Origin: Trichodesmium erythraeum GBRTRLIN201
GTDB lineage: Bacteria; Cyanobacteriota; Cyanobacteriia; Cyanobacteriales; Microcoleaceae
DNA: 64,000 bases
Assembly (NCBI GenBank): GCA_018457135.1
Contig: JAGGDU010000216.1
Location: 1 to 64,000 of the forward strand
Reading direction: 5' to 3'
Below are positions 1-8,593 of the stretch, in pieces; position 1 is the stretch's first letter; each line of letters starts with the position of its first letter. The translations under genes and the position numbers were made by a program. Below the pieces are notes generated by a model. The model saw only the letters and a list, made by a program, of their open reading frames with translations, had not been told where the DNA came from and ran no database searches.

Positions 1-645
1 TAATAACTTTAGGTTGGCTAATGGTTTTATGAAATAGATGTGATGTTTCTGTTGGGTTTGATTTTTTTTTGCCTAACCTAGGTTTTATGATTTTTTAGCG
101 GAATAATTTTTTGGTGGAATAATTTTTTGGTGGAATAACTGTAGGTTTGCTTCAGGTACAAAACCCAAGACAAGGTGGTTGGCAGATAATAACTTTAGGT
201 TGGCTAATGGTTTTATGAAATAGATGTGATGTTTCTGTTGGTTTTGATTTTTTTTGCCTAACCTAGGTTTTATGATTTTTTGGTGGAATAATTTTTTGGC
301 GGAATAATTTTGTGGAATAACTGTAGGTTTGGTTGAGGTACAAAACCCAGAAAAATCTGGTTGGCAGATAATAACTTTACGTTGGCTAATGGTTTTATGA
401 AATAGGTGTGATGCTTCTGTTGGGTTTGATTTTTTTGCCTAACCTAGGTGTTATGATTTTTTGGTGGAATAATTTTTTGGTGGAATAATTTTTTGGTGGA
501 ATAACTGTAGGTTTGCTTCAGGTACAAAACCCAAGACAAGGTGGTTGGCAGATAATAACTTTAGGTTGGCTAATGGTTTTATGAAATAGATGTGATGCTT
601 CTGTTGGTTTTGATTTTTTTTGCCTAACTTAGGTTTTATAAGTTT
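1..645. repeat. Tandem array A, 182-186 bp unit, about 3.5 copies
   Basis: Units start at about 1, 187, 369 and 553 with the words TAATAACTTTAGGTTGGCTA and run through a TTTTTTGCCTAACCTAGG segment. Each unit contains a smaller repeat, GGTGGAATAATTTTTT, in two or three copies. The last unit stops just beyond the 3' end of the MoxR gene. The array probably continues left of the window. It has no coding frame of its own. Seen directly; function unknown. Confidence 0.93.
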
Positions 646-671
646 TTAGAGATTTATAAATTTTCAAAATT

Positions 672-1766
672 TTATTGACTTAAATTTTTAAACAAAATTT
701 CCTTAAGAGACTCAATATTATTATCATCTTGAGGACTATTTGACTGAGTTAATATATGAATTGTATTGAGTAACTGATCTGTTGCTCTGTCAAATGCTTC
801 ACCTTCTTCTTGTTTGGGCAAAAATTCTTTAATTAATTCCCCAATATAGTCCTGATTTTGATTATACAATTCATCTCCGAAATGAGCTTGAACAATACTT
901 TTTAAAGCTTCCTCTTTTGGGTCTGGCATTGTCACTCTTAAACAACGTCGTTTAAATGCGGGAGGAAAATCTCTTTCTCCATTACTTGTCATTACAATAA
1001 TAGGAAAAGCTGCACATTTTACTTTTCCAGTTTTGAGGGTTACTTTGTCTTCATCTTGTGTCCAAACTGTAAATTGTTGTGGAGATTCTTGTGAAAATTC
1101 TTGTGAAGATTCTGCTGATTTTCTAGATTTACTTCTACGCATTAATTCGGGAATAATAAATTCTCCTTCCTCAAAAATATTGAGTAAATCATTGGGTAAA
1201 TTAATATCACTTTTATCAACTTCATCTATTAATAAAACCCGAGGAAATTGAGAAGGTAAAAATGCTGTACCTAAGGCACCTAATGTAATATATTCTCCAA
1301 TGTGTTGTTCTTTTTTTAATTGAGCATCTTGTAACCTGGCAATAGCATCATAACGATATAGTCCATCTTGTAAAGCAGACCTTGCTGTAATTGACCAAGA
1401 TAATACAGTTCCCAAACCTAATTCATAAGCAATGGCATAAGCAAGGGATGTTTTGCCAGAACCTGGTTTTCCAGTTATTAATAAAGGTCTTCTCAAATAA
1501 ATTGCTGCGTTAACACTGTTAATTACATCTTTTGCTTCTTTTTGTTGTTGAGGAAGTCGAAAGTTTTTACCTCTTTCTAATCCTTTTTTTTGTTGTTTTG
1601 CTAATTTTCTTAATTCTAACCATCTACTGTCAATTCCTTTTTCATTTACTTTAATATCTGTTGTTTCCCCAAATTTACGCCAAGGAGGAGGCTCTATATT
1701 TAAGAGTTTTTTTTCAACTCCTTTTTCTTTAATTCCATTCCCTTGAAATAAATGCCAATGGCTCAT
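672..1766 (-). CDS. MoxR-type AAA+ ATPase of a VMAP conflict system
   Basis: A 364-residue AAA+ ATPase. The N-terminal 90 residues are a basic, Lys-rich linker. Walker A is GKPGSGKT at 99-106, Walker B is LLIDEVDKSD at 178-187, sensor 1 is TSNGERDFP around 260-268, and FKRRC at 271-275 is the likely arginine-finger region. An acidic/Ser-rich insert (about 212-240) separates Walker B from sensor 1. The start has a good AGGAG ribosome site. Only 29 nt separate it from the upstream VMAP gene, so the two are probably co-transcribed. MoxR ATPases usually remodel partners together with vWA proteins. In VMAP systems they are the NTP-dependent core that controls an effector. No vWA gene is visible; the next downstream position is outside the window. 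Family call firm, system role inferred from neighbours. Confidence 0.9.
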   Translation of the reverse strand: MSHWHLFQGNGIKEKGVEKKLLNIEPPPWRKFGETTDIKVNEKGIDSRWLELRKLAKQQKKGLERGKNFRLPQQQKEAKDVINSVNAAIYLRRPLLITGKPGSGKTSLAYAIAYELGLGTVLSWSITARSALQDGLYRYDAIARLQDAQLKKEQHIGEYITLGALGTAFLPSQFPRVLLIDEVDKSDINLPNDLLNIFEEGEFIIPELMRRSKSRKSAESSQEFSQESPQQFTVWTQDEDKVTLKTGKVKCAAFPIIVMTSNGERDFPPAFKRRCLRVTMPDPKEEALKSIVQAHFGDELYNQNQDYIGELIKEFLPKQEEGEAFDRATDQLLNTIHILTQSNSPQDDNNIESLKEILFKNLSQ

Positions 1767-1795
1767 TAATTATGCTCCTTTTTTTTTATTTTATT

Positions 1796-3508
1796 TTACC
1801 CAAAAGTGTAGGCATCGTCTTCTTCAAATCTTGATAAAATTCGGTAAGGGTTATCACATAAAAATCCTAAGCCATATCCTAGTTTTTCTTCATTGTTATC
1901 ATCAATATAAGCTTCTTCTCGTAATTTTTTTATGGAATTTAAAAGACTGGTTAAACTTTTAATATCTTGCAGTGTTAAGATTTGCAGAAAGTTTGTTTTT
2001 AACTTTTCAGGAGTATATTTAAGGTTAATACTCCATAATGCAATGGGAATTCCAGCAATAATAATTGCTTTCATAATCTCTTTGATTTCTTGAATATTTT
2101 TTAAAGGTGAAATAATGTTTATTCCTATTTTTTGATTGTCTCTTAAACGTGCTTCTAGTATTTTCCATTTTTCATAGCGACTATGATGTTCAAATTTATT
2201 TTCAATTATTTCTGAAGTTAATGGTGACTGGGATATAAAAAAATCATTTACTTCTTGCCAGTTATTTTCTAATCTCAGTAAATATTCACGATTATTTTGA
2301 TAAGTTTCAAATCTTTCCAAAATTCTAAAAGTTAATGGGTGCTCACAACAAAGCTTTCTACTTTCTCCTGCAAATAGTGTTGAATTTTTTATTGGTAAAG
2401 GGATAGCTTCCATGGGCTTTAAAAAATATTTGATAGGCAAGAATAATTCAATAATGATTGACGGCTCAAACCTAATATTACTATTTCGAGAACGATAATG
2501 TTGTAATTTCCAATAACTTTTCTGAATAAATTTTTTAAGACAGTTTCCTATTTTTTTGAAGTTTTTTGCACATCTAACAGCTTGTGTTTGCTCCTGAATA
2601 TAAATAGGTTTTTGTTTCAGAATTTTCTTACTATGATCTTTTTCTAGGACTAACTCACCTTGCAATAGTAAATCAGAACCAGCATCTTCTAAACTTATTA
2701 ATAAGTAAGGCTGAATTTTTTCTGTGGGCAAGAATTTTGATAGATTTTTATTTTTTTCTTGAGTCTTTAATAGGGTATCTTTTTTCTGGAGTCGAGCAGT
2801 AAATTTTGAAAGCCATATTTTTAAATTAGATCTACTTTCCTTTTGTTTTTGAGTCTCTAATTGAATATTTAGTTGATGAGAAACTTCTGAAACCCATGTT
2901 TTAAATTCATTGGGAATGGTAGATTTTGTTGGAAGATAATTAGGGTTTGATAATATTGTCTGAAGTGATATATCTATTTGTTCATATGGCATTCTGCTTA
3001 AATAATCAACAAATTCTAAAACTACGGGAATTTCTCTTGAACTTTGCTCTCGTTTTTTAATTAAATTATCTTTTAAAGTATCTTGAGTTTCTTCAGCTTC
3101 TAAGGATTTTAAGTTAATTAATCTTGGATCAACTTCCACAATTTCTTTTGGTTGAAAGGTTTCCTGAAAAGCTAAATCTAAATAAGTTGGATGAATCTGA
3201 GAGAGTAATTTATATAACTTTTCCCATTGTTTTTCGGTAATGTAGAAAAGTTGATAAGTTATGTTTTTAATTGGCAAATTATGGGGATTTTGATCATTAG
3301 CTCCCCAAACTAAGTCTAATAGTTTATTTTGACTTTCAGCCCATTCAATTAATGCCAGAATAACATTGTCAAGAGGGTCTCGTTTAACAATCTCCTCAAG
3401 ATTTTTTTCTAGATTTAATCTAAACATTATTCTAAGTTGATCATAGCTTCGATAGCCATCTTCTAAAGCTTTAAATAGATATTTCCTTTCAGATTTAGAC
3501 AAGTTCAT
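1796..3508 (-). CDS. EAD1-VMAP-C protein (vWA-MoxR-associated protein)
   Basis: A 570-residue adaptor. Residues 1-82 match the EAD1 effector-associated domain: LFKAL, SYDQL, NLEEI and the closing ANDQNPHN are all in register with the EAD1 of the protease gene at 4891-5961. The middle (about 120-260) is helical and charged. From about 267 on it follows the VMAP-C pattern: PYLLISLEDAGSD, then IIIELFLPIKYFL at 351-363, HPLTFRILERF near 390, IPIALW near 476, and the terminal LCDNPYR near 551, equivalent to the usual WDDP(Y/F)R. VMAP-C domains are thought to couple MoxR/vWA modules to effectors recruited by EAD-EAD pairing. It is followed after 29 nt by the MoxR ATPase. The call rests on recognised motif order, not on a profile search. 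Confidence 0.8.
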   Translation of the reverse strand: MNLSKSERKYLFKALEDGYRSYDQLRIMFRLNLEKNLEEIVKRDPLDNVILALIEWAESQNKLLDLVWGANDQNPHNLPIKNITYQLFYITEKQWEKLYKLLSQIHPTYLDLAFQETFQPKEIVEVDPRLINLKSLEAEETQDTLKDNLIKKREQSSREIPVVLEFVDYLSRMPYEQIDISLQTILSNPNYLPTKSTIPNEFKTWVSEVSHQLNIQLETQKQKESRSNLKIWLSKFTARLQKKDTLLKTQEKNKNLSKFLPTEKIQPYLLISLEDAGSDLLLQGELVLEKDHSKKILKQKPIYIQEQTQAVRCAKNFKKIGNCLKKFIQKSYWKLQHYRSRNSNIRFEPSIIIELFLPIKYFLKPMEAIPLPIKNSTLFAGESRKLCCEHPLTFRILERFETYQNNREYLLRLENNWQEVNDFFISQSPLTSEIIENKFEHHSRYEKWKILEARLRDNQKIGINIISPLKNIQEIKEIMKAIIIAGIPIALWSINLKYTPEKLKTNFLQILTLQDIKSLTSLLNSIKKLREEAYIDDNNEEKLGYGLGFLCDNPYRILSRFEEDDAYTFG

Positions 3509-3544
3509 TATTGTGATTGTTTAATTTAATCAAGTTACATTTTT

Positions 3545-4440
3545 TCTAAAAATATTAGAGCTATAAATTTGGATTAATTTGCTTTAAAGTTTTAGCTATA
3601 AATAGCCTGCAAATAATTAATATAAATATTTTTTTAGAAATAGCGATCGCTCAATAGATATTTGATTTTAAATTGAGATTGGTTGATTATCATTGTGCTT
3701 ATTTAATTAATTTAATTTACGTTGTATTCAAATAAATTATAGGCATAATTTTGTATTAATTTGCCTTAATATTTTATCTATAAATATCCTGAAAATAACT
3801 AATATAGATATTTTTTTAGGAGTAGCGATCGCTAAATATATATTTGATTTTAAATTGAGATTGGTTGATTATCATTGTGCTTATTCAATTAATTTAATTT
3901 ACGTTATATTCAAATAAATTATAGGCATAATTTTGTATTAATTTGCCTTAATATTTTAGCTATAAAGATCCTGAAAATAACTAATATAGATATTTTTTTA
4001 GGGGTAGCGATCGCTCAATATATATTTGATTTTAAATTTAAATTAGTTGATTATCATTGTGCTTATTTAATTAATTTAATTTACGTTGTATTCAAATAAA
4101 TTATAGGCAAATTTTGTATTAATTTGCTTTAAAATTTTAGCTATAAATATCCTGAAAATAACTAATATAGATATTTTTTTAGGAGTAGAGATCGCTCAAT
4201 ATATATTTGATTTTAAATTTAAATTAGTTGATTATCATTGTGCTTATTTAATTAATTTAATTTACGTTGTATTCAAATAAATTATAGGCAAATTTTGTAT
4301 TAATTTGCTTTAAAATTTTAGCTATAAATATCCTGAAAATAACTAATATAGATTTTTTTTTAGGAGTAGCGATCGCTCAATATATATTTGATTTTAAATT
4401 TAAATTAGTTGATTATTATTGTGCTTATTCAATTAACTTA
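3545..4440. repeat. Tandem array B, 181-182 bp unit, five copies, one HIP1 per copy
   Basis: Five AT-rich units have their GCGATCGC octamer at 3643, 3825, 4007, 4188 (mutated to GAGATCGC) and 4369. Spacing is 181-182 bp. Each unit also carries TTGATTATCATTGTGCTTAT and a TTAATTTACGTTGTATTC segment. The last boundary overlaps the final codons of the membrane-protein gene (stop at 4433), so the unit seems to include a copy of that gene's 3' end. The array separates the protease/membrane genes from the VMAP/MoxR genes. Confidence 0.93.
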
Positions 4441-4855
4441 ATTTACGTTTTTCTAGAGGAATTAGAGGAATAACTACTGTATAAAGCACCATTAATATTG
4501 AGCCATAAATAGGCTGATACCAACTAATAGAAATAAATGGTTTTCCACCAATAGCGATCGCCCAAACTATAAATGCTCCTACGGAAATAATCCCTTGTTT
4601 AATAGTAGGTTTCTTCTTTGAACTGACTGGTAATAAACAAATATAAGCGAAAGTTAAGAACAAACAAAAAATAAATATTCCCCATAAAATACTATTTTCA
4701 GGAACATTATTGTTTCCTTCTACCATAGTTTTAATAGTAATCCATACTCCTACTATTTCTGAAGGAATATATTTCACTATCTTGTCGAAATAATTATCTA
4801 TATCAGATTTTGTTTCTGATGCTTGTAGTTCAGTTTCAATAATAGAACGGTTCAT
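4433..4855 (-). CDS. Small three-helix membrane protein of the VMAP locus
   Basis: A 140-residue protein. An acidic N-terminus (1-24) leads to the segment KYIPSEIVGVWI at 28-39, a short conserved-looking amphipathic stretch that I associate with small bacterial membrane proteins of unknown function. Predicted membrane segments lie at about 56-76, 87-104 and 115-133, and the C-terminus is basic (EKRKLS). It starts 35 nt after the protease gene, so the two are likely one transcript. It could anchor the protease or be its target or a pore; none of these is shown by the sequence. Its 3' end is repeated downstream in array B. Real gene likely, function unknown. Confidence 0.7.
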   Translation of the reverse strand: MNRSIIETELQASETKSDIDNYFDKIVKYIPSEIVGVWITIKTMVEGNNNVPENSILWGIFIFCLFLTFAYICLLPVSSKKKPTIKQGIISVGAFIVWAIAIGGKPFISISWYQPIYGSILMVLYTVVIPLIPLEKRKLS

Positions 4856-4890
4856 ATTTTTCAGTAATTTAATGATTTAATAAATAGAAT

Positions 4891-5961
4891 TTAGTTAAGT
4901 TGAATTGATTTTTGTTCTAAATCATGATGAATAGAACTAAACAAAATACCTTCACGAATAGTGCCAAAATATTTAGAACGTTGAGCATGATGTAAAGCTA
5001 CTAATTCTCCATTTTCATTAAAACAGGGTGAACCACTGGAGCCTCCTGCTGTTCTATTAATATACTGAACTAATCCACTATGAGGATAAACTCCTGTAAT
5101 TCCATCACAAGTAATAGAAAGTTTCATTGATTCTCCATTGGGATGTTGTAGAATATTAATACTATCAGCTTCAGAGAGGAAAATATGAGGCTGCCATTTA
5201 GCAGGTTTAATCTTTGTATCTTCTGAATCTAAAGCTTGACTAAAAGTTTTTTCAAGCTGTAGTAAAATATAATCAAGTTCTCCTACAGGACTAGAGGAAA
5301 TAATAGGTTTTTCAGAATCTAATAAAAAGGATTTTGATGTGCTTTCTCTACTGTTATTTAAACTAAAACAGCCAAAACTAATACGAATATTCTTGGCATT
5401 TAACTCAAGATTATTATTGTTATTTTGTTTAAGCACATGATAATTAGTTAAAACATATTTTGAAGCAATTAATACCCCTGTTGCTGTAATATTTAGATTT
5501 GGTACATCAAGCCGACAAACTGATTTAGCTTGCTCAATAATTTTCTGCAAAAATCCTACATCATACCAATCTGGTTGTTTTTTAAATAATCCTTGTAATT
5601 CAATTTGGTCAGTTTTTCCATGCCAATCAATATTCGGACCAAAATCTCTAATGGGAGTCAAATCATAATCTAAAATTGCTCTTTTCTGAAAGTCTTTTGA
5701 GATTGTGTGAAAAAATTTTTTTAACTTTTGATTATCAGGATTTTGTTCATAAGCTCCTATAATTAAAGACTTTAATTTTCCCCGAGCTTCTGCTGAGTCA
5801 ATTAAATTAAAAACGACTGTTTCTAAATCACCTTTCCCGGCAAATCTTTCTAAATTTTCTTCTAACTTAAATCTAACCATTCTTTGAAGCTTGCCATAGT
5901 CTCTATAAGAATCTAATAAAGCTTCAAATAGTTCTTCAGTTTCAAAACCTGATAATGTCAT
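4891..5961 (-). CDS. EAD1-trypsin-like serine protease, probable effector
   Basis: A 356-residue protein. Residues 1-80 are an EAD1 domain (LFEALLDSYRDY, KLQRMVRF, LEENLERF, GAYEQNPDN). Residues 145-356 are a trypsin-fold protease. The catalytic triad appears intact: His175 in LTNYHVL, Asp230 in GELDYILLQL, and Ser309 in AGGSSGSPCF. The lead-in SVCRLDV followed by TGVLIASKYVL is typical of EAD-linked trypsins. No signal peptide is present, so it acts in the cytoplasm. EAD1 domains pair with like domains, and the VMAP protein encoded 1.4 kb downstream carries one, so this is the probable effector, held inactive until the MoxR/VMAP module responds. Enzyme class is strong; activation model is inferred. 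Confidence 0.9.
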   Translation of the reverse strand: MTLSGFETEELFEALLDSYRDYGKLQRMVRFKLEENLERFAGKGDLETVVFNLIDSAEARGKLKSLIIGAYEQNPDNQKLKKFFHTISKDFQKRAILDYDLTPIRDFGPNIDWHGKTDQIELQGLFKKQPDWYDVGFLQKIIEQAKSVCRLDVPNLNITATGVLIASKYVLTNYHVLKQNNNNNLELNAKNIRISFGCFSLNNSRESTSKSFLLDSEKPIISSSPVGELDYILLQLEKTFSQALDSEDTKIKPAKWQPHIFLSEADSINILQHPNGESMKLSITCDGITGVYPHSGLVQYINRTAGGSSGSPCFNENGELVALHHAQRSKYFGTIREGILFSSIHHDLEQKSIQLN

Positions 5962-6519
5962 ATTTAATTCCTAGGGTGATAAATATTTTCTAACTTATAT
6001 AAAGCTACTAATTTTCTATGGAATATCTAAGTATTTAGCTGAAGTTTAGAGTTTTCGTTTTTATTTTTCATAATTGTTAAGACAGGAGCCTGAATCAAAA
6101 TTTTTCCTTGAAAATAAAAATCAAAAAATCACAAAACCAATTTAAAATTTGGCTATAACTTAGGCTTAAATATACCCAATACAATAGAATATTTTTGTAA
6201 TCAACCCTTGTCAAATTGCTAGTAATTGTGGTAAAGTTATAATATAATAATATGATTAATAGTTTTGATGTATTAATTGGGACGACTAAATCTATATTTT
6301 ATTTGATAATAATAGTCAAAATTTAACTATATTTAAATGTAGGAGCATCCTCAAATATTTTAGAAATTCTATTAATTTTTCAGATAAAGTTTTTGATTAA
6401 ATCCCCTAATTTAAAATCACTGTAAGCCATTATTTTTATTTACTTGGGCAGTAAAAAAAAATTATATAGCAATCTGCCGATAAGTCGTAATATATGATAT
6501 AATTTAAATGAAAACTAGA
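5962..6519. other. Intergenic, no feature recognised
   Basis: About 560 bp of AT-rich sequence upstream of the protease gene. It should carry the promoter of the minus-strand conflict locus, but no convincing -35/-10 pair stands out. Confidence 0.6.
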
Positions 6520-6756
6520 TAGGGTTTGCTCAAAAAATCTTTTTAAGGAATAAACCCGTCACGAAACCCCTCAAAAGAGGGGAAAGGATGGGGCTGTTTT
6601 ATAATAAAGCTTCTAAAGATGATTATTTAGTTATGGGAAAGCTCAAAGTGCTAAATTTTTCAGCTTGTAAGGAGGGAAAACCAGGAATTTTTCTTCGACA
6701 AAAAAAGGCTAATACTTTTATGTGTCAATGCTTTTATATTTAATCAGCAAGCCCTA
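6520..6756. mobile_element. MITE-like element, copy 1 (237 bp), left of gdhA
   Basis: It begins TAGGGTTTGCTCAAAAA and ends TTTAATCAGCAAGCCCTA, imperfect terminal inverted repeats. Its reverse complement matches the ends of the element at 8151-8385: TAGGGCTTGCTGATTAA, then AAAGCATTGAC. Interiors are diverged. A CCCCTCAAAAGAGGGG hairpin lies at 6567-6582. No open frame. Confidence 0.75.
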
Positions 6757-6826
6757 ATTAACCAAAGAGTCCATGACTTACAAATAGCAGATTCAAGAAA
6801 CTTTGAACTCATAACTAATAACTGAA

Positions 6827-8113
6827 CTACCTTTTGGCATAAAAAGCTCTAGTTCCTTTAGCATTAATTGCTTGTCCTAATCTATCTAAACCATGCACAT
6901 AAGCAGCAGTTCGCATAGAAATAGATAACTCCTGAGATATTTGCCAAATATTCTCTGTTTCTGCGACCATTTTTGCTTTCAATTTTTGATTAACTTCATC
7001 CAAAGTCCAATACAAACCACTACGATTTTGTACCCACTCAAAATAACTGACAGTCACACCACCAGCATTTATCAAAATATCAGGAAATACATAAACTCCA
7101 CGGTCTTCTAAAATTTTATCTGCACCAGAAGTAGTCGGACCATTAGCAGCTTCAAAAATAAACTTTGCCTGAATATCTTTGACATTTTCCTCAGTAATTT
7201 GATTCTCCAAAGCAGCAGGAATTAAAATATCAACATCCAAAGCTAAAAGTTCTTCATTAGTCAAAACTGTATGCTCAACAATATTGCAAACACTATCCTT
7301 GCAATAAACTGCTTGTATCTGTTTATTAACTTCCTTATATTGACGAATACTTGGAATATCTAAACCTTGTGCAGAATAAATACCTCCCTGAGAATCACTA
7401 ACAGCAACAACCTTATAACCATGAAGACATAGTAACTCAGCTAAAAACGCCCCGGCATTACCAAACCCTTGTATTGCTACTGTAGTTTTTTCAGGAGTAT
7501 ATTCAAACTTCGGCATAATAGTTTCAATAGCAAAAAAAGCACCCATTGCCGTTGCAGTATTTCTTCCCAAACTACCACCGATGCTCACAGGTTTACCCGT
7601 AATAACTGCCGGACTTAGTTGTCTGCGAATAATGCTGTATTCATCCATCATCCAACCCATTATCATGGGGTTAGTATACATATCCGGTGCAGGAATATCG
7701 GTATCAGGACCGATAAAATCAGCGATCGCATCAATATACCCCCGACTCAAACGTTCCAATTCCATCCGAGATAATTCTTTAGGATTAACAGTAATGCCAC
7801 CTTTGGCCCCTCCAAAAGGCAAACTGACAACAGCACATTTAAAAGTCATCCAAAAAGCCAAAGACTTTACTTCATCAATAGACACATTGGGATGATAACG
7901 AATGCCACCTTTTGTGGGTCCTCTTGTATCATCATAACGAACTCGATAACCTTGAAAAACTCGTAATGAGCCATCATCCATCCGGACAGGAATAGAAACT
8001 ATTAAGGTAGCTTTAGGGTATTTGAGACGTTCTTTTGTATCTTCTGAAAGAGAAACATATTGTAAAGCCCTTTCTAACCTACGACTAGCATCATCAAACA
8101 AAGAATCTGACAT
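6827..8113 (-). CDS. gdhA: Glutamate dehydrogenase (Glu/Leu/Phe/Val dehydrogenase family)
   Basis: A 428-residue enzyme from the ATG at 8113; the upstream TTG at 8116 is less likely. It catalyses reversible oxidative deamination of glutamate to 2-oxoglutarate with NAD(P). Visible signatures are the substrate/catalytic lysine motif [11 protein letters not shown] (about 100-110), the PAPDMYT segment, and the dinucleotide-binding [14 protein letters not shown]. Length is normal for the 420-residue hexameric class. Residues that separate NAD from NADP use cannot be judged here. The gene stands alone, bracketed by two copies of the same MITE family in opposite orientation (6520-6756 and 8151-8385). 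The right-hand copy begins 37 nt upstream of the start codon and so lies in or across the promoter. Confidence 0.95.
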   Translation of the reverse strand: MSDSLFDDASRRLERALQYVSLSEDTKERLKYPKATLIVSIPVRMDDGSLRVFQGYRVRYDDTRGPTKGGIRYHPNVSIDEVKSLAFWMTFKCAVVSLPFGGAKGGITVNPKELSRMELERLSRGYIDAIADFIGPDTDIPAPDMYTNPMIMGWMMDEYSIIRRQLSPAVITGKPVSIGGSLGRNTATAMGAFFAIETIMPKFEYTPEKTTVAIQGFGNAGAFLAELLCLHGYKVVAVSDSQGGIYSAQGLDIPSIRQYKEVNKQIQAVYCKDSVCNIVEHTVLTNEELLALDVDILIPAALENQITEENVKDIQAKFIFEAANGPTTSGADKILEDRGVYVFPDILINAGGVTVSYFEWVQNRSGLYWTLDEVNQKLKAKMVAETENIWQISQELSISMRTAAYVHGLDRLGQAINAKGTRAFYAKR

Positions 8114-8150
8114 CAATACCTCTTTCTATAAATAAAATTATGTTGGTATT

Positions 8151-8385
8151 TAGGGCTTGCTGATTAACTTTTAAAGCATTGACTGATATTGGCAAGTGCT
8201 TTTTTTACCTGGACAAAAGTGTTAGCTTTTGGGTTGCTCAAGATCGTGTATGTTAGTATTTTGGGCAAACACCAGATAGAAGAATCAAAAAAAGGGCAAT
8301 TCTGGGTGCTACTTCCTAATTAATTCCCATTTATTCTGAGTGATGATTTCTATCTTCACTTGTCAAGATTTTTCAGCAAACCCTA
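8151..8385. mobile_element. MITE-like element, copy 2 (235 bp), upstream of gdhA
   Basis: It begins TAGGGCTTGCTGATTAAC and ends TTTTTCAGCAAACCCTA. It shares its termini and the AAAGCATTGAC subterminal word with the inverted copy at 6520-6756. A relic of the same left-end sequence (TTCTTAAAGCATTGACAGATA) also occurs at about 47410. Confidence 0.75.
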
Positions 8386-8461
8386 TTCAGATCATAAATC
8401 TCTTGATTGATTGTAATGATTAAGAAAATTTAAGAAGATTTTATGCTAATTAATTTATTGT

Positions 8462-8593
8462 ATTACGTCCGGATCATAACTTATCAAAAAACATCAGGAC
8501 AGTAAGTGCCAATTCTATCTTTCTGCTCCAGAGCCAGAGGGTCTCTTGCAGAAATTCTCCAAAGTGTTAGGTATTCAAACCGGAGATGATATT
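8462..8593. mobile_element. MITE-like element family 2, copy 1 (about 132 bp)
   Basis: Runs from ATTACGTCCGGATCATAACT to CCGGAGATGATATT. It aligns throughout with the reverse complement of 48018-48148, including shared words GCCAATTCTATC and GAGCCAGAG. It contains a short open stretch that reads like protein, but the match to a noncoding copy shows it is repeat DNA. Confidence 0.75.

Noticed and set aside
1-645. Possible CRISPR-like array
   Set aside because: Units are about 184 bp and near-identical throughout; no short repeat with unique spacers and no cas gene.
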